A stretch of 64,000 bases of DNA from Symbiodinium sp. CCMP2592 (lineage: Eukaryota; Sar; Dinophyceae; Suessiales; Symbiodiniaceae), in NCBI GenBank assembly GCA_905221615.1, contig CAJNDT010000935.1, positions 1,084,478 through 1,148,477 of the forward strand. Reading direction: 5' to 3'. The notes beneath the pieces were generated by a model. The model was not told the DNA's origin. It saw only the letters and a program-made list of their open reading frames with translations, and made no database searches. Both the position numbers and the translations under genes were made by a program. The stretch's first letter is position 1. Every line of letters begins with the position of its first letter. Below, in pieces: positions 52,993-61,620 of this stretch.

Positions 52993-54924
52993 GATCTTCC
53001 TGGTCTTCTTCCGCAAGGACAAATACACGGAGGCGGATGTGTCCCGCTTCGAAGCAATCGTTGAGGAGCTCAGCCTTCAGTATTGTAGTGTTATTACAGT
53101 TACAGTTACAGTTACTGTTACTGTAGTTTCTGCCGTCAGCGTTCAACCATCTTGTAAAATGTAGATTTGTAGATTGTAGATTGCAGATGAGAGTTTCTAG
53201 ATTCGGGTTCTTGTTATTATTGTTGTTATGTTCTAATACTCTATTACTATAGCTTCCCTTGTCTGAAAAGTCTTGACTTGTGCTGCACCGTTGCTGTCAG
53301 GACATTGTGCTGAAGCAGAAAGCTGCCGGCCCAGTCGATTGCGAGACCTTGCTGTCAGAAGAGAATGAGGACACGGACGGTGGTTCCAGAGTTAGTGACA
53401 GTTGGTGGTATTCACTGGTAGTGACGATGGAGCTTCAGGGTGGGTTGATTTAGAGCCATGAGAATGGAGTCCATCGGTGTCCATCCCTGAGCTTGTGCTG
53501 TAGCTGGCTTTGCCGATCCCATGAGTGAGCAGATCTCAGTCTCTTTAGTGAAGCGCGTTTGATCTTGCAGAATCTTGCAAGCTGCAAGCAGCAACACATG
53601 TCTGGTGAGTCTGCTGGTCGTTTAGTGATGTTTCGTGGCAAGTTTCGTGAGGAGGACGTGGCTGTTGGGCAGCCTCGGCAACTTCAGGCGTTTGCAGCAC
53701 TGCTGTGTCCAGAACCTGGCAGACGTAGTTTCACTCCTTTGGCAGTCGGTCGCTGTGAACTCTTGACCATGCTTAGCCGTCTTACGAGTCTTAGCTGTCT
53801 TAGCTGCTTAGCTGTGGCTGTCGCTGTAATTACTGGGCTTGTTGCGAGGCTTCTGAACCCAACTTGGAAACTTGTTGCTGTTTCGTCGATTGTTCCTATG
53901 AAGTAAAGCCGCTGCCCTTCAGAGATCCCTTTCCAGGCCCTCCCCATCTCCCGACCCCCTCCCAAGCCTCGGCCCTGGGACTGCCCGGACCCCGGCCTTG
54001 CATTTTTTTCGCATTTCAACGGAACGGCTTCCAGGACTAGTTCTTCTCTTACATTGGGAGAGCCATTTCCCTTGCATTTTCCAGTCCATGTGTTGTTGCA
54101 TTTAATTCCCACTTACTCTCCTCTGGTTTCCATTTCATTCCCATTCAAATCCCATTTTTTTTGCATTTTGCCTAGCAAAATGCAAAAAAAATGGGATTTG
54201 AATGGACCAAAAATGGGGTCTGGAATGGGGTCTGGAATGGCGGAAACATGGAGGTCCAAATGGGTTGAAAATGCCGCTTTCCAGGCCCAACCCGCCGGAC
54301 CCAGCCAGCCCAGTCCCGAGCTCCCCGGATGCCCCGACCCCTTCCTCCTGGCTGTCCTGCCCGCCTGGCCTGGCACTGCCCTGCTGCCAGGTTTTGGACA
54401 CTGATGACCCGACGGCGCCGAAGCCGAAGTGGTGGTTTGAGAGCTGCAGCTGGCGCGACAAGCTTGGTGTACTCCCTGATTATCGGCCTTGGACGAGCCG
54501 TCCGAACTTTCGTGGTTCAGGGCTGACTTTGAATCCTCGAATCTGTGATCTCATGGATTGTGTCGTGGCAGAACGGCTCATGTCTGTGAGAAAGCTAGGT
54601 GTGAGGCTGACTGATCGGCAGCTGCGGGACTTGATGCAAGGCGTTTGGTTGGACGTGTCGCAATCTCACAATCGAAAGGTTGTCAATAAGACCAGCGTCC
54701 ACAGGACGCTGACAACCTCAAGCCAGGTGTATGTGTTTTCCAGAGATCGTGTTCTCACGGTAGATGAGCACTTTCGCCTGCAGGGGCATGACCCTGATGA
54801 CTATCATTTTCCTGCTGACATGACAGACAACAAGAAGCGGAGCCTGGCGGGAGAGGGCTATGCACTGCCGTGCATAGGCACGATTATCTGGGCACTCTAC
54901 CTCTGCAAACAGTTTCCTGAGTAA
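52993..54924 (+). CDS. Cytosine-5 DNA methyltransferase 2, 3' exons (motif VIII to end)
   Basis: Exon 4 starts at 52993. Joined to 43262 it restores motif VIII: ...WLTIARK, then RIFLVFFRKDKYTEADVSRF. A further exon near 53305-53385 reads DIVLKQKAAGPVDCETLLSE, and another candidate near 53600-53700 reads AGRLVMFRGKFREEDVAVG. The last exon, 54391-54924, begins VLDTDDPTAPKPKWWF and contains motif IX-like VLTVDEHFRLQGHDPDDYHF and motif X-like KRSLAGEGYALPCIGTIIW before TAA. In motif X the usual GN pair reads GE. Exact borders of the middle exons are not fixed. Order and spacing of motifs VIII, IX and X are as expected of the family, and no part of motifs I-VI is repeated here, so these exons complete the enzyme begun at 41961. 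Confidence 0.75.
54141..54205. repeat. Foldback element 1, perfect 30-base inverted repeat
   Basis: 54141-54170 and 54176-54205 are exact reverse complements separated by CCTAG. Each arm starts CCATTCAAATCCCAT and ends GCATTTTG. It lies in the last intron of methyltransferase 2, about 185 bases before the final exon. Confidence 0.9.
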
Positions 54925-55649
54925 ATCCGGACTTTTCAGCGATGTGCAGATTCCATGCCTTAATTCGATGGCTGCAAGCTGCAAGCCCTGCTCAGGGACA
55001 GCTCGGATCTGGTTGGACATTACGACAGCTTTCATGACAGGGAGAGAGAGTTGAGGGTTTCTGGATGGGGATGGTAAGGGTTTGCTCGGGGATACTTGGT
55101 TTTAGGTGTGGTGTTCAGGCTGCATGTGCAGGCTTTTGGGTTTGGGGTTCAGGCAGGCATAAAGGATGCAGCTACTTGTGAGGGGGGGGGTCTGTCAGCC
55201 TTTGTGGGACTTGCTTTAATCGTCCATCTCTTATGCAACCCCAAACCGAAACTGAATCCCAAAACGAACCTTCAACCTTGCGCTTGCACCGTAGCCTTGC
55301 AAATTATCGTTAGGTCCAGCTGCTGAGAGAGAGGCTTCCTTGCAGCATTCGGCGAAGAAGTAGAGTGCGACATATAGTAGACTTGGAAAGTCAGGGTGAC
55401 TTTACAAAGTAGGTAGTAGCAGGTAGTACATTAAGTAGACTTATTGAATGGGCTAGTTCCAATTACAATCCTTTTCAGGGTACTGATGAGTCTGCTTCGT
55501 CACAGTCTGTTTCGTCTACTTACCACTTACTTGCTTACTTACTTACTCAGTCATTAAGTTCCCTGCTTTCCAAGTATAGAGTAAACGACGTGGAGCGACG
55601 TCGAAGGAGCGACGTGGAGCGACGTCGAAGGGATGTTTTTTTCTCTGCC

Positions 55650-55674
55650 GGAACACTGTTCGTAACAGTGTTCC
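55650..55674. repeat. Short perfect hairpin, 11-base stem
   Basis: GGAACACTGTT and AACAGTGTTCC flank a three-base loop (CGT). No U-tract follows, so it is not a typical terminator. Function unknown. Confidence 0.7.
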
Positions 55675-56018
55675 CTCTGGTGCCTTCTGTGGAGTGGCAT
55701 GCTGGTGCAGTGGCCATGGTTTGGATAGATAGCCGCGTACCGGGTAGCAGTGCACTGTCCCATTTCTAGACTTTAGGTCACTCTAGGACTCTAGGTACCA
55801 TGGTTCTATAGGGCATAGATTATGATTAGGATTCTTGGAATCATTGAATTTATATAGGCTGTGTCAATGCTATGCAGAAAATTGTTTGGGAACGGCCCAA
55901 AACAGTGATGTGATCGTGATCAACTCAGCATGCACACAGACTATCGTGTGATGCAGCGTTTGCATGACCCGACGCCGACACCAGGCCTGGCCACTGACAT
56001 GGATCTAGGTAAAGTCCG

Positions 56019-56149
56019 AGAGCCTCCAAAATACCTGGAATAAGGAATGCACCTTAATTTGGAATAGGACTCCGAATAATCGAATATAGTTTAAGGTTTC
56101 TTGTAGTCACTGTAGTCACATTACTTATTTCAGGTGTTTTGGAGGCTCT
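56019..56149. repeat. Foldback element 2, 31-base imperfect terminal inverted repeats
   Basis: 56019-56049 (AGAGCCTCCAAAATACCTGG...) and the complement of 56119-56149 (AGAGCCTCCAAAACACCTGA...) agree at 28 of 31 positions. The 131-base whole has the form of a miniature inverted-repeat element. No coding capacity. Confidence 0.8.
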
Positions 56150-56480
56150 GGGGAAGTAGTTCTCTACAGCGTCCAGGCAATGTGGTGCAGCGATAGCAGT
56201 GACGCTGTGCACGAGTGCTGTTCCAGCAGCTACACGCAAAGCCCAGCCTTATGCCTTGTAGGTTTTCACGTCTAAGCTGTAGGCCTATAGGCTCTGGGCC
56301 TAGGCTCATAAGCTTGTTAGTCGGTCATAGCAGTCCGGTTCATATTGCAGAAGCTGGCAGCCCATCACATTGCTAATGTGCCTGCGCGCTGAGGGAGTTT
56401 ATAGAACAGTGCAGCCTTCCGAAGTTGATGCATGAGAAGAGAGTTTCAATTTCCGGTCACACAGCTGTTGCCATGTCTTG

Positions 56481-56601
56481 CTTGGAGAGTCGAGGGGCTT
56501 GGTAAGTAGGAAGTATATTTATAAGCACCCTACGCAAACCTTGATTGGAATAATGGGGCTACTTAGTTTTGTCCACTTACCTTGTCTGCCGACTCTCCAA
56601 G
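56481..56601. repeat. Foldback element 3, about 30-base terminal inverted repeats
   Basis: The left end CTTGGAGAGTCG...GGTAAGT and the complement of the right end share a perfect 12-base outer block and an inner GGTAAGT block with several mismatches between. Total length is 121 bases. Confidence 0.7.
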
Positions 56602-57038
56602 TTCAAGTGTTCTGCAGTCGTTGAATCGGATTGAGCCCAGCCCGGCATGTCCATGAGATCCAGTAGGCAGCACATCAGAATGCATTGCCGCTGCCGCCAT
56701 TGACCGCCATTGCCTCTTTTGTCAGGGGCCAACAGCTTGCAGCAGCTAGGCAGCTAGAATCTAGAAGCTAGCTCGAGAGCTAGGCAGCAGCCGACTTGCG
56801 CAAAGCGGTGCGGAGTTCCCTGATCGCATCGACGGATTCCCGGATTAAAGGCTTCAGAGTTGAGGACATTTCAGTGACGTCAGCCCCAATGCTTGCCAGG
56901 ATTCATGACCATGCTGTCATGCGGTCTCAGAAGCGTTTCCATTGTGTGTACCATGCCAAAACGCCTCCCTTCCTAGCAGCTAGCAACCGTGCCGTGATGA
57001 ATCGTTTGATGAAACAACTGTTGAGCTCCAGGTTCTCG

Positions 57039-58627
57039 ATGGCGTCGAAAAGGAAACAACCAAGCGCCGCCAAATCGAAGGCGGGTGCAATTGCAACATT
57101 GTAGCCGGAAGTCTTTGCTTTGGCCCCGGTCTGGACCTCGCGAGCGACTTTTTGAGTTTAATACACTGTGTTTGCCAACATGTGTCGGCAGGGGAGGTAA
57201 TAAGCGGCAGCGACTGGCTGCCAACGATACCGGTAGTAAGGTAGCAGCAGTAGCAGCAGCAGCAGTAGCAGCAGCAGCAGTAGCAGCAGCAGTTTTGATC
57301 AGGGTAAGACAAGGCTCGCAGCACTGAGGAGGGGCTTTGCATTGCATACTTGGCAGGCTAAGCCGGTGAAGCAGGAGACCGCCCCCGCCGACGCTCAGCC
57401 GATGCCTGGTTTGATGGAGCTGGACTCGGACCTGCTTCCGGATGCTTGGAAGGATGACGTGGCCGGCATACCTGCATCTTCGAGGCCTTCCCCTGGTCTG
57501 AAGAAGCAGAAGGTGATGATCATTCTGACGTGTGTCATCTGTGGCCGCAAGTCCCAGGCCCGTAGCTGATTGCTATGAGTATTTCGGATGTAGGGTTTTG
57601 ACTTCACTTTGCTTGACTGCTCCAGCTCGAGACTCTCGGACTCTTCCATTCCACGCTTGATAACAGTAGCCATTTAATAGCCGATAGCCCTATAGGCTGG
57701 CCTAGCTTATCGTTGATAGCTGCGTAGGAGCAGGCATGCAGTGTTAATCTTGCTCTGCAGGTCCAGAAATGTGCTGTGTGCATTCGCTGTTGTTGCTGTT
57801 ACGGTGTTGTTCGGTGTCCGTGATGATCATTTTGTTGTCGCGAGACTCAAACCGACGGCCCGGGTACTTGGGACTTGGGCCAACTTGGGTTTTCGTAGTT
57901 TTTGGGCTTCGGACTTTTGTAGCCCATAGGTTAAGATGCCCACCAGAACTCCAGGACACTCCATGGGGCTTGTACGACGAGCAAGGAAAACCCGTTGGGA
58001 TTCTTTGCAGACGGGACAAAAAGATCATCGTCCGCATCTATCCTGGGGAAGACGTGGCCAAGGTGTGTGACAAGCTGGAACAGGATCCGGCAGTCAAGCA
58101 GATCGTCCAGAATGCCATTAAAGTTGTGGAAGAAGAGACTCAGATCCAGCTGAATCCTCCGAGCCTTGTTCAACGCAGTCAGCAGCAGGGGTATCAAGTG
58201 TACTACAAACTAGCCTTTTTGGATCAGGATGAAATGACAAGTCTCTGCAAAGACATGACCCCTTCCGCATGCGGCTACAAGCCCGTGGAGCTCAAAGTTG
58301 AAAACGGCGGGACTCAGCTCGGGTACTTGATGAGCCCAGTGGGCATGCCGGAGCAGCTGTGGAGGTCATGCCGGAGGGTCAAAGTCATCGGCTCCAAGAT
58401 TCTAGAGCACAACGAGCTGTTTCTGCAACCGGAAAACCAGCTTGCTCAGATACAAGGCACAAACACATGGAAGTGGATCACAAAGACAGAGCTGGAGAAG
58501 CGCGAAGCAGCTTTGAAGAGCAAGTCCGGCGGTCTCAGGTACACTGATGTCGTGCAGAAAGCCCTGGAGGTGAAAGAACACAGGAAAGAGGAGCTGGGTG
58601 CGGGCAAGGCCAACGATGAAGCCGCAG
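57039..58627 (+). CDS. Unidentified multi-exon gene, 5' part
   Basis: ATG at 57039 begins a 14-codon exon (MASKRKQPSAAKSK, 57039-57080) with a GC donor after AAG. It joins in phase 0 to exon 2, 57357-57512 (AKPVKQETAPADAQPMPGLM), which ends at AAG|GTGATG. Exon 3 runs from about 57954 to 58627 and reads DTPWGLYDEQGKPVGIL, IVRIYPGEDVAKVCDKL, YQVYYKLAFLDQDEMTSL, with a GT donor after GCCGCAG. A basic N-terminus suggests nuclear or nucleic-acid contact. I recognise no family. The joins are supported by phase and by splice dinucleotides. Confidence 0.6.
57241..57293. repeat. CAG/TAG trinucleotide repeat
   Basis: A run of (AGCAGC)n with interspersed AGTAGC lies in intron 1 of the unidentified gene. 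It explains a Cys/Ala-rich spurious minus-strand frame. Confidence 0.85.
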
Positions 58628-58678
58628 GTCCGTGGTGTGATTGGCTTTGCTTGTTCGTTTTATGCAATAGCATTTCCT

Positions 58679-58805
58679 TTGAAACCTATGGCATAGATCC
58701 TGATGTTTCGTTTGGCATGCTGTGGAGCTTGGTTTCAGTACCACGTCTTTTGAAACCTATGGCATCGATCCTGATGTTTCGTATGGCATGTTGTGGAGCT
58801 TGGTG
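58679..58805. repeat. Direct repeat, two copies of about 55 bases
   Basis: Copies at 58679-58733 and 58750-58805 share TTGAAACCTATGGCAT, GATCCTGATGTTTCGT and TGGAGCTTGGT, with a period of 71. They lie in intron 3 of the unidentified gene, just after the donor. Confidence 0.85.
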
Positions 58806-59134
58806 GCATAATTTTATGGACACTCGTTTTCGGTATGGTAGCATGCTAAATCGAGAAGCAAAGGCTAGGAGTCCATGACTCGCAACTTGCAGGGCACTTC
58901 AAAGCTCCGAAATTGAAATTGGTAATTTGCCCACAGTCCCACAGGCAGCACACAACACAGGTGTAAAACAGTTCTGGTAGCCACACCTCAGTTGCAACAT
59001 GGTCCTTTGCATCGGGTAGATCAAAGATGCCTAGGAGGATTCTGTGAATACCAAAATTACCAAAAGCTTTCAGCCAACATGTGCTCCCAAACACATGAGT
59101 GCAGCGTAGCAGTGCAGTCCGAGAGGACATGCAG

Positions 59135-60330
59135 TGGTCGAGAGCGAGTCCGAGGAGGACGAAGCTGCGAAGCAGCTGAAGCAGCTGCATGCGGATGCAC
59201 AAGCGTCGGGCTCATTGGAGATGAACCTTGGGACGCTTGAGGAGGAAGACAAGAAAAAACCGAAAGGAAGGGGAGCCAAAGCCAAAGCTGGCTCGAAAGC
59301 CCGCAAGGAGTCCCCAAGCCGACTCAGCCGAGGTGGCCGGTCCAGCACGACTGGGAAGGACAAGGAGAAGGAGCTTCAGTTGGACGATGCGAACTTGAGC
59401 AAGCTGGCCGGCAACCTTGCTCGCATCGCGCAGCGCATCAACAAGATTCCTGAGTGCTTCTTGAAATTGAACCCGGAGTGCTTCACCGTCGCCAACGGCC
59501 GTTCGGTGGACGCGGTGGGACCTTCTCACGCCCTCCTCTGGATTCGGATCATGTAGATAGCAAAACTGTTCAACATAGCGACACAATCATTCAATTAGTT
59601 TTTAAGTGAATTCATTCAACAACTAATTCAATGATTGCGTCGCTGTGTTGAACGTTTTTGCCAATGCATGGCCAGACTGCTGCTGCTGGTATCTGCTATC
59701 TGCTAGCTGCTAGACAACATGAGCAGTATCAGTAACAGTGACAAAGCAATATGATCCACTGACTGTTTGGGCTTACGGCTTACGCCTTATGTATGGCGGT
59801 TTAGCGGTAGCAAGTTTCGGATGCAGGCGAGGCGGATGCTCACGCAAATGGAGAAAGAAGGCGACAAAAACCAACATCTCCTTGCGACCTTACGTGGTCG
59901 CAGCCGAAGCAGCCACCCTCTTGTCCGTCAAGGATGGCCTAGACAAGGTCAAAAGGATGACCAAAGCCAACAGGCTCATGCACTTGGAGGCAATCAAGGC
60001 TGTCAGCTGGGACGTGCCGGTGCAAGTGCAGTGTGCTCACACCGTGGCCGAGGTTGAAGCAGCTTTCGAGGACTTGTTGCAGAGCTGTGCCGCCTCCAGC
60101 TCCAACTCCAAGGAGTCCAAGGAGGCCAAGGTTGAGAGGATCATCGCAAAGATTGCCCTCACTCCCAATTCGGCGGCCACCTTCGATTGGAATGAGCCCA
60201 CATTCGACGGCTTGCTGACCGGCTTCCAGGCACTTCTGGAGAGAAGCAAGCTTTTCGGTGACGGGAACACGGACGTGGATGACGAGGCAGCTTCCATGGA
60301 GGCACGGCAATGTTTCGAGTGTCTAGTGAG
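59135..60330 (+). CDS. Unidentified multi-exon gene, middle exons
   Basis: Exon 4 starts at 59135, completing a Val codon with the last base of exon 3. It reads VESESEEDEAAKQLKQLHAD, then a Lys/Ser-rich linker (KPKGRGAKAKAGSKARKES), then LSKLAGNLARIAQRINKIPE, ending near 59507. Exon 5, from about 59829 (acceptor ATGCAG) to about 60326 (donor CTA|GTGAGT), reads CSRKWRKKATKTNISLRPYV, VKRMTKANRLMHLEAIKAV and EPTFDGLLTGFQALLERSKL. It is predicted largely helical, with no catalytic motif visible. The charged linker and helical repeats suggest a scaffold or chromatin-type protein, but that is only an impression. Confidence 0.6.
59560..59663. repeat. Foldback element 4, about 40-base terminal inverted repeats
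   Basis: The arm beginning GTTCAACATAGCGACACAAT (from 59568) and the complement of the arm ending at 59653 (GTTCAACACAGCGACGCAAT) agree at 30 of 33 positions. Pairing extends a few bases outward through GCAAAA. The loop is AT-rich. It sits in the intron between exons 4 and 5 of the unidentified gene. Confidence 0.85.
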
Positions 60331-61334
60331 TCGACTGCACTTAGTGACTTAGTGACTAGTGGGGTAGATGTTGTTTCAGCTCTGAGCGGATTCGGAGTCT
60401 GCAAGTGCAGGGACGCAGGGGTAAGGGGGGCAAGGCGGACAACATTGAAGATATTCTGCAGCTTCTCGAGTTGGAGCAACCAGCAGCTACCAGCTAGCCA
60501 GCAAGATATCGCAGACAGCGATTAGTTTGCTATTATGGCATGGCGGTTTATACGCGAGCTTGATTTGCTTCAAAGGCAAACCTACCTATAGAAAAGCTTT
60601 TGACATACATTTTGAAAGGCTGACTGCTTTGTCGCTGACAAACCTCCTGCAGGTTTGATCCACAGAGTTGTGCTACAAACCTTCCTTGAGCTTGCAGCTT
60701 GACCGTGATATCCTCTGCATGCTGCCCTAGAAAAAATCTGTAGGCTCTGCCTGCTGTCATTGCACATTGCACACAAGCCACTTCTATGTAACATTGCAGT
60801 GCAATTTGCAGCCGACAGCAGGGGCAGCGTGTGTGTGAACGTCTCTCGTACATGAGGCAAGCAAGGGGCTCATAACCCGATCTCGCTTGGTAGCCGTCAG
60901 TCTTCGTGCTGCAAGATGTTGTTTATTGTCGTGTCAGATTGCAGCTTTGTCAAAGTTTGATGTCATTTCCATTTGCAGGGGGACACAGCATGCCACTGGG
61001 ACTGTGCGACTGTGTCCAACGAAGCTACCAGCTACCAGTGACATGGGAGAGGAAGGCTGATCACGTTCCTGTACCTGCAGCAGAATTTGATAAGTTTGTG
61101 ACATCTTCATAATACAAGCTGTGTATGGTGCCATCTTGTGATATCCTCGCTGTGCAATCCAACATTGGTCCATTGCTCAGCTCAGCAGTCTTTGCAGGCT
61201 CACATGACATGTACGGTTGCAGCAATCTGACAGTGCTTTCAGGCCCACTCCACAACTAAGCAAGCAAGCACATTGTAATGAGAAGCCATCCGACGGTGCG
61301 GTGCGACTTACCGCTTCCAAGTGTGTGTCGCGGG

Positions 61335-61365
<31 letters not shown>

Positions 61366-61620
61366 TGTGTGTGTGTGTGTGAGCGTCTGTTTGCGATGCA
61401 GTCTTAGCTGACAGTTGCACGCATGCACGGTGCACACATGCACGATGCACACATGCACGGTGCTGCTCATGTCTGTACATAATTTCTTGGGCATCCTGTC
61501 CTCCCCATGGCGGCTCCCTCGAAGTACTCAGTCAGTAGTAGTCGTCCATGTAGTTTGTAGTGTGAGTTGGACACTGTCCATCCATGCCACTTCGACTGTC
61601 CCGATAAGATACCTTCGCAG
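60331..61620. other. Intron sequence with microsatellites
   Basis: A long GT/GC run lies at about 61337-61382, and three copies of a 15-base unit (ATGCACGGTGCACAC) at about 61424-61464. TAGTGACT words recur directly after the exon 5 donor. I see no convincing exon. Confidence 0.5.

Larger units (their letters stand above)
54925..57038. other. Intergenic region rich in short foldback elements
   Basis: No gene is visible between methyltransferase 2 and the next start codon at 57039. It contains a 23-base direct duplication (GACGTGGAGCGACGTCGAAG, twice at about 55588-55632), a short hairpin and two foldback elements listed separately. A G-run lies near 55183. Confidence 0.5.

Noticed and set aside
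55650-55674. Transcription terminator hairpin
   Set aside because: Bacterial-type terminators do not apply here and no U-tract follows the stem.
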